Shown here one piece after another: positions 33,246-42,093 of a stretch of DNA of 53,414 bases. The stretch covers positions 1-53,414 of the forward strand of contig JAFLBE010000029.1 of assembly GCA_017303995.1 (NCBI GenBank), in the 5' to 3' direction. Position 1 is the first letter of the stretch. The number at the start of each line of letters is the position of its first letter. The translations under genes and the position numbers were made by a program. The notes under the pieces were generated by a model. That model did no database searches and had not been told where the DNA came from. It saw only the letters and a program-made list of their open reading frames with translations. Source of the DNA: Bacteroidota bacterium. Its GTDB lineage: Bacteria > Bacteroidota > JABWAT01.

Positions 33246-34964
33246 ATGTACACAAAATATTATATCGGCGGTGGCGTTCTCGTTGCAGCAATTGCAGTCA
33301 CTCTTTTTTTCTGGCCGTGGAATAAACTTAAAGACACCATTGCCCTCCCGTATATTTCTCACCAGCAACCGGTTCTTGATCCGCACCTACCTGCGCCCGA
33401 TCCCCTTTCCGACAAACTTGACGAAGCTGTCTATGACGGACTTTTCAACATTTCAGCAAATCCATCCGGGGTGATTTATGAGGATGGCCTCGGTGAACTT
33501 GTTGGCGTTACAACTGATAATCAGGTCATCATTCGGCTGAAGCCCGCAAAAAAATGGCACCAATCTTTTACACCTGCTCTCGATGATGAAGAAGTAACGG
33601 TTACCGAGGGAAGTCCGGTTTTGGTAACTGATAAAGACCTGAGATTCACTTTACGTCGTATTTTGGCCCTCGGTAGTCTTTCACCCGATTATATTCTGGT
33701 TTCACAAGCACTTGAGACCTTTGATTTTGTTGGACCCGATGCGAACAATGAAGTTAGATTTCAACTGAAAGCGACACGAATATGGACAGAAAATGATGTG
33801 AAAGAGGTTTTCTCCTTCAAAATTCTGCCGGCAACATCTGAACTGAATCAGGCAGCTTACCCATTCGGAACCGGTCCTTATCTTGTCGTAAAACCAACTG
33901 GGATTCCTGATTTGTACATCCGAAATCCTGCAGGTGAAGCCACCATTACGAATCTGATTCTTAAACCTTTCATTGATAACTCAACTTACCAGACTGAATT
34001 TTCAAATGGTGAATTCAATTTCTTACCAGGAACACCTTTTGGTGCAGTTTCCCCGATTTTGAACGATCCTGAAGAGTTTTTTGCCAAAGCCAACATCAGT
34101 ACAACCTTATTTGGTGTTCTTTTCAACACGACCAGGCTTTCACTTGAACAAAGAAAAGCCCTGAAAACTTTGCTGAACAAACAGGAAATCCTGAGCCGGT
34201 TTTTCAAAATCGGAACACCGCAGCAACGTAATATTCTCGATTACACAGGCAAAGAAAATAATTTCAACGATTTTCTGAACTACAGTGTTTTTCCTTCCAG
34301 CAGTTATTACGTCGACGAAGAAATTATCACCATTGATAAAAGTACACCCGTCGCTGATCTTTCTGTTTTACCCGATTCGATCAGAATCAAGGTTAACCTG
34401 AATTATGGAAACCGTGAAGAACTTGCCGAACTCATCCAGATTTTAAACGATCCGGCTGTTTCAAATGGAAAAATCAGAGCCTCAACTGCAACTGAAGAAG
34501 AAATTGCAGCAGGAAATTATGATGCCCTTCTGATGGGGTTTAATGGTTACAGAAGCAATTTCCTTTTTGATTTATACGACATTTTTCTTCGTGAGCCTGA
34601 TCTGAAAACATACCGGATCAATCTGGTGACAAATGGAATGGGCGGAACTGTGAATGCCAAATCCTTCAAACAGGAACGGAATTTCTTCCGGTTGGATTCT
34701 GAAACGACAGAGAATGCTGAAGAAGTTAAACTGCTTCTCAATTACGTCTACGGCTTCATGTCGAGTCACAATATTGGTGACAAACAGGAATATGCCCGCC
34801 GGATTGATGAACTTGAAAAACAATTGGCGTTGGGATCCTGGCTCTTCTCTCTGCCAAGTTTGAATTATTTCTCTACCCAATACGATCCGGCTTCGATTTA
34901 TTTGTATGGCGTTTCTTCCCAGCTTTCAACTGTTGAAAAATGGAAAGAAAAGAAAGAAGATTGA
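33246..34964 (+). CDS. Membrane-anchored family-5 solute-binding protein
   Basis: A 572-residue protein. Instead of a cleaved signal it has an N-terminal membrane anchor (YYIGGGVLVAAIAVTLFFWPW). The rest follows the peptide/nickel-binding (SBP_bac_5, DppA/OppA) plan: LDEAVYDGLFNI, a KWHQSF...VTDKDLRFTLRRIL segment (normally the disorder-rich D-V-x-F-T motif), PFGTGPYLVV, LFNTTRLSLEQRKALKTLLNKQEIL. It is more divergent than typical members, and the ligand is unknown. AAGGA precedes the ATG. Its end overlaps the next gene by 25 bases. Confidence 0.78.
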   Translation: MYTKYYIGGGVLVAAIAVTLFFWPWNKLKDTIALPYISHQQPVLDPHLPAPDPLSDKLDEAVYDGLFNISANPSGVIYEDGLGELVGVTTDNQVIIRLKPAKKWHQSFTPALDDEEVTVTEGSPVLVTDKDLRFTLRRILALGSLSPDYILVSQALETFDFVGPDANNEVRFQLKATRIWTENDVKEVFSFKILPATSELNQAAYPFGTGPYLVVKPTGIPDLYIRNPAGEATITNLILKPFIDNSTYQTEFSNGEFNFLPGTPFGAVSPILNDPEEFFAKANISTTLFGVLFNTTRLSLEQRKALKTLLNKQEILSRFFKIGTPQQRNILDYTGKENNFNDFLNYSVFPSSSYYVDEEIITIDKSTPVADLSVLPDSIRIKVNLNYGNREELAELIQILNDPAVSNGKIRASTATEEEIAAGNYDALLMGFNGYRSNFLFDLYDIFLREPDLKTYRINLVTNGMGGTVNAKSFKQERNFFRLDSETTENAEEVKLLLNYVYGFMSSHNIGDKQEYARRIDELEKQLALGSWLFSLPSLNYFSTQYDPASIYLYGVSSQLSTVEKWKEKKED

Positions 34965-35812
34965 GCAGGAAGTTTAACCTTTCCGGATTTTTGCAGATTC
35001 AGTTTTTTGTTCTGCTTTTCGCAATCACTCCGGTTTGGGGGAAGTCCCAATTTTTTCTGATTCAAAAACCGGAAAAACTGGAAATCAGAAATCAGTTTGA
35101 ACAAAAACTGACGCCTTCTGATTTTCAGTTACTTAAACCCTACCGACCGTTAAAACTTATTTCCAAATCTGAATTGCTCAGTGATGGCGTGACCAAAGCC
35201 ATGGTTGTGGAACTTGCAGGAAAACGGTTTTACTTTCTTCTCGACGGCAATAAAAGTCCCATTCGAAAAAGGGAATCTGGTGAGTGGATTCAACTGGACA
35301 ACCTTGAATCAGGATCAGGTTCCGGTTATGTATCACGGTCCACATCATTGGGTTCCGTGAGTCCGAACCATAAAACGGACAATCCCCTTCCTTCCGGAAC
35401 GGTTGCTGAAATAATTGCATCACAAAACGGTAAAGTTCTGGTTTGGATTCAATCTCTGAATAGTACAGGATGGATTCCATCAAAAAGTCTTTCATCTTCC
35501 TCTTCAAAATCCTCAACCGAAAACAATGCTGTTCAACAAGCCGCGCCCGATTCTCTTCAGTGGGTTACAGAAATCCTTTCAGAAGCCAATCAAATACTAA
35601 AATCAGCATGTAACAAATCCGGACAACAGATTGTCCAATTTAGTCTGATTCCCCAAAAAGGTAGCTACCTGATTCGTGTTGAAGGTTCAACTCCTGATAG
35701 ATTTGAACGGTCTTTTGAAAGTCTTTCCCGAAAAATCAGTTTGTACGCAACAGCAAAATCGGTATCAGTTGAACAAATTGAATCAGGACTCCGGTTGGAA
35801 TGGGCCAAATAA
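34940..35812 (+). CDS. Exported protein with SH3-like segment, unknown
   Basis: A 290-residue protein with an N-terminal hydrophobic signal (IQFFVLLFAITPVWG). The start is uncertain: ATG at 34940 lies inside the previous gene without a clear ribosome site; a TTG at 34961 after an A/G-rich stretch is the alternative. A central stretch (about 145-180: GTVAEIIASQNGKVLVWIQS, GWIPSKSL) reads like a bacterial SH3 domain, followed by a Ser-rich linker and an alpha/beta C-terminal domain. No named family. It ends in a TAATG overlap with the permease gene, so it is an integral part of this operon. Confidence 0.65.
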   Translation: MERKERRLSRKFNLSGFLQIQFFVLLFAITPVWGKSQFFLIQKPEKLEIRNQFEQKLTPSDFQLLKPYRPLKLISKSELLSDGVTKAMVVELAGKRFYFLLDGNKSPIRKRESGEWIQLDNLESGSGSGYVSRSTSLGSVSPNHKTDNPLPSGTVAEIIASQNGKVLVWIQSLNSTGWIPSKSLSSSSSKSSTENNAVQQAAPDSLQWVTEILSEANQILKSACNKSGQQIVQFSLIPQKGSYLIRVEGSTPDRFERSFESLSRKISLYATAKSVSVEQIESGLRLEWAK

Positions 35813-36852
35813 TGAAATCCATTCTGTTCAATCACCTGGTTGTTTTTCTGATTATTGCAGGTCTTTTCACTGGCTTGGGTCTTGTATCTGTGTTTCTTTA
35901 TCATCCCGAAAAAGCAGAATCAAATCCTGAAATGACCAAATGGCTGCAAGATTCAACCATCAATTGGCAGGATCCATTACATCAGGCTCTGATCGCTGAC
36001 GTTCTCGATTTAAAATCAGTTGAACAGGATGGTGAAGCTTTTGTAAGATCTGCTGCACGCCTTAAATCAGACGAAACAGCCAAAACCCTCGAGCAGCTCA
36101 GGCATCAAAAAGGACTTGTTTTTGGTGATTTCCCTGACTTTCTCCTCAAGTTGCTGGGTTTCTCTTTCATTTTTGGATTGGTTCTTTTCATTTTGGTTTG
36201 GGGTTCACAAACTCTGGGGCTTTATCGGTTTATCAGGTCAAAACAAGGCAAACGGACTTCCGGAAAACAATTCTGGCATTCAGTTTACAGTTTTTTCGGT
36301 TTGCTGATTTTATTCTCTCCGGGATATTTGATTGCCTACATGTTAAAGCCTCTGATTCCGTCTGATTCAATCATTCTGATGATTTCTCTCGGACTTATTA
36401 CCAACGGCGCGTTGATCGTCTATTCCCAAAAGTTTTTAAACCTGATGAATCAGGAAATGGACAAAGGTTACGTTCTTGCTGCCCGTATCAGAAATGTAAA
36501 CGAAAACTTCGAAAACGGACATCAATCAAATCTCACCTGGAAAGCAATTTTGGGCTTTCATAAACATTTTCCCGGGCATATTCTTCACCACATTTTGTTA
36601 AATGCCAAACGACAATACTGGAACACGGTTCGTGAATTGGCTGCCTTTACTATCACCAGTCTGATCATCCTTGAAATGGCATTAAATATTCAGGGACGGT
36701 ATGGATATGAACTGCTCAGGCAGGTTTTATATGGAAATTATGCTGATGTTCTGGCGATGATGTTGGGACTTTTCCTGATCGTGAAGCTTACTGAAGTCGC
36801 CATTGATTTCCACATTTATAAGCAAAAACTGAAGTTTGAAAATTGGAAGTAA
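35812..36852 (+). CDS. ABC permease, DppB-like (divergent)
   Basis: A 346-residue inner-membrane protein. The ATG at 35812 overlaps the preceding stop (TAATG). It has a first helix, then a roughly 95-residue periplasmic loop (EKAESNPEMTKWLQDS...) as in DppB, then five more helices. The cytoplasmic coupling segment GYVLAARIRNVNENF...AILGFHKHFPGHILHHI and the C-terminal GRYGYELLRQVLYGNYADV align by eye with the EAA region and end of DppB/OppB, but the usual EAA-G sequence is weak. The stop TAA forms the beginning of a heptamer array. Confidence 0.75.
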   Translation: MKSILFNHLVVFLIIAGLFTGLGLVSVFLYHPEKAESNPEMTKWLQDSTINWQDPLHQALIADVLDLKSVEQDGEAFVRSAARLKSDETAKTLEQLRHQKGLVFGDFPDFLLKLLGFSFIFGLVLFILVWGSQTLGLYRFIRSKQGKRTSGKQFWHSVYSFFGLLILFSPGYLIAYMLKPLIPSDSIILMISLGLITNGALIVYSQKFLNLMNQEMDKGYVLAARIRNVNENFENGHQSNLTWKAILGFHKHFPGHILHHILLNAKRQYWNTVRELAAFTITSLIILEMALNIQGRYGYELLRQVLYGNYADVLAMMLGLFLIVKLTEVAIDFHIYKQKLKFENWK

Positions 36853-36886
36853 GCTTTTAGCTATTAGCTGTTGGCTGTTAGCTGTC
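36852..36886. repeat. Heptamer array (AGCTGTT type), 5 units
   Basis: AGCTTTT, AGCTATT, AGCTGTT, GGCTGTT, AGCTGTC in phase, beginning at the last base of the permease stop codon. Directly followed by REP-like inverted units (CCGGACTTGATCCGG at 36890-36904; GCTGAATCAAGTTCAGC at 36950-36966). Confidence 0.8.
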
Positions 36887-36985
36887 ATACCGGACTTGAT
36901 CCGGTTAACGAAGTTCTGCGAAGCTCATCCATGCCTTTTATACTGGATGCTGAATCAAGTTCAGCATGACATCATGGTGGCCAAA
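36887..36985. repeat. REP-like element between permease genes
   Basis: Two palindromes: CCGGA-CTTGA-TCCGG and GCTGAA-TCAAG-TTCAGC, the latter followed by ATGACATCATGG. Sequences of this type (TCATACCGGACTTGATCCGG, ATGCTGAATCAAGTTCAGCATGAC) are widespread bacterial interspersed repeats. It separates two genes of one operon. Confidence 0.6.
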
Positions 36986-37023
36986 AGGACGGGGAATTTG
37001 CCTCACAATATTTTAAGGTTTAA

Positions 37024-37893
37024 ATGACTCCAAATTTAAAAATGAAAATCCCCTCTCTCTCAAACGACACCAAATGGATCCTCATTTGGCTCGCCGGGAT
37101 TTCTGTTTTATTGGTGTGGGATTTGGTCTTTTTAAATAAACCTGCACTTGTCCGAGTCTGGTTGGGTTTCGGAAATACTTTACTGGTTTCGGCAATCAGT
37201 TTGACCACAGCGCTTCTTCTTTCGTTCACTGTGAGCAGCTGGATTACCCTTTCAAGGTGGAATGAAAGACCAAAATTGGCCAGAACTGGGGAATTATTCC
37301 TCAATATTTTCCGATCAGTACCCCAAATCATCGGATTGTTAACCGGTTTTCTCATTTTGACCTTACTGGTGACCGCTGAGATTATGACTGGGAAGACAGC
37401 AATTTTAACGGGTTTTGGGGTAACGGTTGGTGTCGTTATTTTTTATGAATTTTCAGATATGCTGCTCGAGCGGGTTGCCTGGTTTGAACAAACTGATTTT
37501 GTGAGCGCATCACGAACTGCCGGTGTTCCTGATACCCATTTACTCTTTATTGAAATTTGGATGCGAAACAGTCTTCCGCATCTGATCAATAAACTGATCA
37601 GCGGATTTGGCGCCACCATTTTCTTGCTTTGCAGTATTGATTTTGTTTTGTCCGTCGGGTTATCATCATCAGTCAGCCCGATAAATTTTCCACCGACATT
37701 GGGTTCTATGCTTGCCCAAATTGACAGTAAGCAGGATATTTTATCGATTGGAATTTTATTTACTGACCCGTTTTATTTTCCTTCCCTTTTTACCCGTCAT
37801 TTGCAGGGTTTGTCGGTTGCTTTTCTGATTGTTTTTACTCTTGCCTGCTCTTTTAAAATTGGAAATGCCTTTACCCGAAGGCACCGGCTATGA
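37024..37893 (+). CDS. ABC permease, DppC-like (divergent)
   Basis: A 289-residue inner-membrane protein with about six helices. The segment FVSASRTAGVPDTHLLFIEIWMRNSLPHLI matches the EAA coupling loop of DppC/OppC permeases, and GLSSSVSPINFPPTLGSMLAQ the family's C-terminal PxWGxML-like turn. AAGG precedes the ATG. Its end overlaps the ATPase gene by four bases (ATGA). It pairs with the DppB-like permease despite the repeat-filled 171-base gap between them. Confidence 0.8.
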   Translation: MTPNLKMKIPSLSNDTKWILIWLAGISVLLVWDLVFLNKPALVRVWLGFGNTLLVSAISLTTALLLSFTVSSWITLSRWNERPKLARTGELFLNIFRSVPQIIGLLTGFLILTLLVTAEIMTGKTAILTGFGVTVGVVIFYEFSDMLLERVAWFEQTDFVSASRTAGVPDTHLLFIEIWMRNSLPHLINKLISGFGATIFLLCSIDFVLSVGLSSSVSPINFPPTLGSMLAQIDSKQDILSIGILFTDPFYFPSLFTRHLQGLSVAFLIVFTLACSFKIGNAFTRRHRL

Positions 37894-39413
37894 AACCACT
37901 CACTTTTTCTGCTGATATTTCTGTTGGTTCTCATTCCATTCTTTCGATTACTGATTTTTCAATCGAACAGGGAAAAATCAATGTTCTTTTTGGCGAATCA
38001 GGAATTGGAAAAACACTCATCTCCAAGTCCATTTTTGGATTAACCGATCCCGATAAGTTGTCTATCGAAATCAATTCACTTGGTTACCAGGATTATTTAA
38101 AAACGGAACAGGTTGAAGCTTTTCGGAAAAATGGTTTTTTCGTTCTTCAGGAACCGTCGTCGCAATTTAATCCGTCTTTGACCATTCAGGAACAACTCAA
38201 CGAAGCAGATTTGAACTCAGATTTAACTGAAGCTGATATTTTGTCCGGTTTATGGCAAAGCGATCAGTGGAAATCACTTTTACCCCTTTATCCACAGTCA
38301 TTCAGACCCAGTGGTGGCGAAAAACAACGATTTCTGCTCGCCATGGCTTTGAAAAAAATGGATAATCTTGCGAATCAAAATCAGCTGAAACCAGAAACCC
38401 TTTTCATTTTCGATGAACCCTCTGGTAGTTTAGATAACGGATTCAGGAATGCTTTTCTTGAGCAACTGATCAGTCGGTATCAGCAAAACCGGTTTACAGT
38501 TTTAGTTATTACCCATGATTATACCATTATTCCCTGGTTCAAAAATCATAAATCAGAGTTAACTTCAAATCTTTCCTGGCTTGAATTAACCAAAACCGAT
38601 TCTGGTGAACTTCAGTGCAATCCGTTTTTTCCCGATGAGTTTATTTCATGGCAAAAAAAACTTTCTCCCATGGGATTAATTAAAGGTGTGGCTGTTGCAG
38701 ATTTAAATTCTGGGGTGATTTGTCACGGCCGGCAACTTTCATTTCAATCGGGAACAAAACCGATTGAGTCTCTTAAACTTAAATCGGGTACCCTAACCTA
38801 TCTGAAAGCCCCCAGTGGTGTAGGAAAAACAACCGTTGCCCGGCTACTTTTGGGTTTGTATCACGGTGAAAATCTTCAGCTTTCAATATGTGGATATGAG
38901 TTTACTTCCCTGAATACGCAGGTGGACTGGAAAAAGTTGATTTGGGGAAAAAAGGCAGGAATGGCATTTCAGCTTGCCGATGAAGCTTTGAATCCGGTTT
39001 CAACTGTAAAACAGGTTTTTACTGCTTTAAAGAATCCAAAACTCAAAACCAATGATCAGATTTTGGATTTTCTTCAGCCCGTTTTCCTTAAAAAGCTGGA
39101 TGAAGCATTTCTTTCAGGACAGGTGAAGTACTTGAGCGGCGGACAAAAACAAAGATTGAACCTGATGCGAAGTATCGCTTCTGAACCTGAAGTTTTAATT
39201 CTGGATGAGCCATTAAATGGAGTTGACTTCAGAACGATTAAAATGTTTACCGGGATTCTTGAAAAATTACTTCAAAACGGAACAGCAATTCTTCTGATTT
39301 CACACAACGAAGAGATTTTCGATAAATTGTCGTTCAAGGAAAATCAGATTCAATTAAAGGCAGATGAACTTCTCAAGGAAAATGCCTTTACCACAGAGGA
39401 AACAGAGTCATAA
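37890..39413 (+). CDS. ABC ATPase with two nucleotide-binding domains (DppD-DppF-like fusion)
   Basis: A 507-residue cytoplasmic ATPase carrying both domains needed by the transporter. Domain 1: Walker A GESGIGKT (35-42), Q-loop LQEPSSQFNPS, signature PSGGEKQ, Walker B LFIFDEPS, H-loop ITHD. Domain 2: Walker A APSGVGKT (about 307-314), Q-loop FQLADEALNPVS, signature LSGGQKQ, Walker B VLILDEP, H-loop LISHN. Each domain is compact and lacks the C-terminal oligopeptide/dipeptide extension. Domain 1 has an atypical signature (PSGGE for LSGGQ). The last residues (TTEETES) and the stop lie inside a CACAGAG-type repeat. Confidence 0.9.
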   Translation: MKPLTFSADISVGSHSILSITDFSIEQGKINVLFGESGIGKTLISKSIFGLTDPDKLSIEINSLGYQDYLKTEQVEAFRKNGFFVLQEPSSQFNPSLTIQEQLNEADLNSDLTEADILSGLWQSDQWKSLLPLYPQSFRPSGGEKQRFLLAMALKKMDNLANQNQLKPETLFIFDEPSGSLDNGFRNAFLEQLISRYQQNRFTVLVITHDYTIIPWFKNHKSELTSNLSWLELTKTDSGELQCNPFFPDEFISWQKKLSPMGLIKGVAVADLNSGVICHGRQLSFQSGTKPIESLKLKSGTLTYLKAPSGVGKTTVARLLLGLYHGENLQLSICGYEFTSLNTQVDWKKLIWGKKAGMAFQLADEALNPVSTVKQVFTALKNPKLKTNDQILDFLQPVFLKKLDEAFLSGQVKYLSGGQKQRLNLMRSIASEPEVLILDEPLNGVDFRTIKMFTGILEKLLQNGTAILLISHNEEIFDKLSFKENQIQLKADELLKENAFTTEETES

Positions 39414-39584
39414 GACAGAGTTACACAGAGATGTTTTAATGGCTTAGGTTTATTCAAATTGTGACTAACGCAAAAATTAAAAAACGAAGACCAGGAGAAC
39501 CAATAAGAAGTTTGTTTTAAATTACTTCATTAAAAAACTCCCGGTATTTCCTCAGTGAATAACTCTGTGTACCTCAGTGGTAAG
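39389..39584. repeat. Inverted pair of CACAGAG-type repeat arrays
   Basis: Left array 39390-39430 has four CAGAG-ended units (at 39394, 39403, 39416, 39426) and begins inside the ATPase gene. The right array (39551-39583, CTCAGTG...CTCTGTGTACCTCAGTGGT) is in the opposite orientation and ends about 10 bases from the stop of the convergent MgtC-like gene. The 120-base spacer is AT-rich with no ORF. A similar pair is at 46132-46333. Confidence 0.75.
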
Positions 39585-39592
39585 TGTTTCCC

Positions 39593-40846
39593 TCATAAAA
39601 CCAGCCAGAAAACCCCAATTGAAATGGCATTTCCAACAATCAAAGAACCAACACCTTTGAAAATCAAGGGTCTGATGATCTGGTTTCCATTAAAAATTGC
39701 TATCCCAAATTTGAAAAGAGAATTCACCGTCATTCCAATCAAAATGGTTATAACTGCAACCTTTACAAGTCCTGAATCCGTATTGGCGTAATTGACCATC
39801 GACAGAACAATGGCGTCTACAGCAGTTAATCCAGAAATGGCTCCCACCAGATAAATACCACTATCACCGAAAAATGACTTTCCAGCCTGCACCAAAACTC
39901 CCATCAATGAAAACAACACTGCAAAAAGTATCGCATTCCGGATGTTTAAAGGATTTGAAACGGACATCATTCCCGATGAAGGCTCAGGATCCTTCTCCTT
40001 CACAAGCCAGCGACCCAACAGTAAGCCGCCAACGCCTAATAAAATAGCAGGAATAGTGAGGTAAAATCCTAGCTCCGGATTCAAAAGGTAAACAACCAGC
40101 AATACACGCAGGTACATGATTGAACAGGCAAGAACAATTCCCGTTCCGTACTGATTCGCATGACTTGCATCTTCTTTACTCTTTTTGCTGAAATCCCAGG
40201 TCAGAGCTGTACTTGAAACAATTGCCCCAAGTATTGCTGTAAACTGAATCCCCTTTTCTGCACCTTTTAATTTGGTAAGAATGTATCCGAAAAAACTGAT
40301 TCCTGAAATCAGAACAATCACATAGCCAATCTGCTTTGGGTTGACAGCGAGATAAGGTCCGGTTTGATTATCCGGCAAAACGGGAAGAATAATGGCAACC
40401 ATGATCACAAATTTTAACAAAGCGAAAAAATCTGGCTGGCTAAACTTACCTAAGGCTGAAAGAACCTGAAGTTTAATTGATAGTAAAACAGTTATCAGAA
40501 CAGCGGCGGAAACGGCAAGAAGAACTTCCCCCCGAAAAACCAGAGCGCCCAAAATAAAAGTGAGAATGAACGAAACTTCCGTTGTCGCTCCGATATCATT
40601 TTTTTGACTGAGAGTGAAATACGAAATGGAAACAAGCGCAATAACCGCAATAAAGGCAATTGCAAAAATCCAGTACCCTTCAGATTTACCTAAAAGAGCA
40701 CTTAAATACCCAAGTAAACAAACCAGCGGAAACGTTCGGATGCCGGCGAACAAACCTTGACCGGGTACCAGATGACTGTATTCCCGTTCAAGCCCAATGA
40801 GTAAACCCATTCCAATGACAATGGCAAGGTCAGATAGAATTTCCAT
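39593..40846 (-). CDS. MgtC/DUF4010-family membrane protein
   Basis: A 417-residue polytopic inner-membrane protein. The N-terminus (AIVIGMGLLIGLEREYS...GIRTFPLVCLLGYLSALLG) matches the MgtC/SapB domain; the C-terminal half matches the DUF4010 extension (GSLIVGNAISI, GAISGLTAVDAIVLSM). About twelve hydrophobic segments. Family members are linked to magnesium homeostasis or act as uncharacterised permeases; substrate unknown. Convergent with the ABC operon and divergent from the phosphatase gene. Confidence 0.87.
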   Translation of the reverse strand: MEILSDLAIVIGMGLLIGLEREYSHLVPGQGLFAGIRTFPLVCLLGYLSALLGKSEGYWIFAIAFIAVIALVSISYFTLSQKNDIGATTEVSFILTFILGALVFRGEVLLAVSAAVLITVLLSIKLQVLSALGKFSQPDFFALLKFVIMVAIILPVLPDNQTGPYLAVNPKQIGYVIVLISGISFFGYILTKLKGAEKGIQFTAILGAIVSSTALTWDFSKKSKEDASHANQYGTGIVLACSIMYLRVLLVVYLLNPELGFYLTIPAILLGVGGLLLGRWLVKEKDPEPSSGMMSVSNPLNIRNAILFAVLFSLMGVLVQAGKSFFGDSGIYLVGAISGLTAVDAIVLSMVNYANTDSGLVKVAVITILIGMTVNSLFKFGIAIFNGNQIIRPLIFKGVGSLIVGNAISIGVFWLVL

Positions 40847-41013
40847 TTCAAAATCCTTTGCAAAGGTCTTCCAATTAGGTTCAGATCAATTCTTTTCCAG
40901 TTAAAGGTACTAAAAAAACTAATACCTTGAACCAAATGCCAAACTTTTCCGTAACACCGTCATTTCTTCTTTAAAGTCAAAGGTTGTAACTTGAAGCAAA
41001 TAGTTGAGGATAA

Positions 41014-42093
41014 ATGAATCTTGCCAAACGTATTCATGAACTGCTGACGAAGGATCTTTCTTACGATGAATTTCAGAAGCTGCTCAGTCAGGATGCAAAA
41101 AAGACCGTAGCCTTTTATCTAAAGGATTCTCCAGACAAAACCGGATCAATTAAATCCTGGAAATATTACGGATGGTACTTCCCCAGGATGATATTGATTT
41201 CGTTCCTGACGAAAATGCGCCCCGAAAGACGGATTTTATTTGCAATTGGATCCTTTCTTTTCTTCATCGGACTTTTACAAAGTGATACTTTATTTCTCTG
41301 GCTCGGATTTCTGATTCCTTCCTTTCTTTTGTTCATGGAACTGGCAGATAAACACATTCTGAAAACTGAACTTGATGTTGCTTCTGAAATCCAGAAAAGC
41401 TTGCTTCCTCAATCATCCCCCAAATTAAACGATTTTTCAGTGACATTTCGATCCATTTCTGCCTCAACGGTTGGTGGTGATTTTGTTCAGTTTGAAAAAA
41501 CAAAGGACAATCAGACAGCGGTGATCGTTGGCGATGTGAGCGGAAAAGGAATTGGGGCTGCACTTTACATGGTAAGAGCCATTTCCCTTTACAAATATTT
41601 GTCTGAGCAATCTGACTCATTAAAATCATGTCTTTACGGATTAAATCAGGCTATCAGAAAACAATTTCCCAGACAGATATTCCTTACTGCTTCTGTAGCC
41701 GTTTTTTCAGAATCCAGAAAACTTGAATTGGCCCGTGCGGGTCATCTTCCCTTTATTCATTACAAACTCCAAACTGATGAATTGTCTGAGATTTCACCCA
41801 AAGGACTTGCGATCGGGATGAATCCGGAAAAATCTTTTGGTGGAAACCTTGAAACAATTGAACTTGAATTTGAATCTGGCGACTGGCTTTTAATTTACAC
41901 GGATGGTGTAACTGAATGCAGAAATGATAGTCAGCTTGAATTTGGGATTGACAGGTTGAAAACCATTTTAATGAAAGCGAGAAAATTCAACCCGGAACAG
42001 CTTCTTAACGCCACCATTCAGGAACTTGAAATCTTCAGAGGTGAAACCGAACCTCATGATGATCTAACTCTGGTTCTGATAAAATGTAAATAG
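41014..42093 (+). CDS. RsbU/SpoIIE-like PP2C protein phosphatase
   Basis: A 359-residue protein with two membrane helices at about 72-108 and a cytoplasmic PPM/SpoIIE domain. A short linker (LDVASEIQKSLLPQ) is the standard lead-in to RsbU-type domains; metal-binding residues lie in GGDF and IVGDVSGKGIGAAL, and DGVTECRN and EPHDDLTLVLIK close the domain. Such phosphatases act on anti-sigma-factor antagonists in partner switching; no partner genes are adjacent. GAGGAT precedes the ATG. Confidence 0.9.
   Translation: MNLAKRIHELLTKDLSYDEFQKLLSQDAKKTVAFYLKDSPDKTGSIKSWKYYGWYFPRMILISFLTKMRPERRILFAIGSFLFFIGLLQSDTLFLWLGFLIPSFLLFMELADKHILKTELDVASEIQKSLLPQSSPKLNDFSVTFRSISASTVGGDFVQFEKTKDNQTAVIVGDVSGKGIGAALYMVRAISLYKYLSEQSDSLKSCLYGLNQAIRKQFPRQIFLTASVAVFSESRKLELARAGHLPFIHYKLQTDELSEISPKGLAIGMNPEKSFGGNLETIELEFESGDWLLIYTDGVTECRNDSQLEFGIDRLKTILMKARKFNPEQLLNATIQELEIFRGETEPHDDLTLVLIKCK

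Noticed and set aside
36836-37027. 63-residue plus-strand ORF between the permease genes
   Set aside because: Encoded by the AGCTGTT array and REP-like palindromes; overlaps the permease end and carries no plausible domain.
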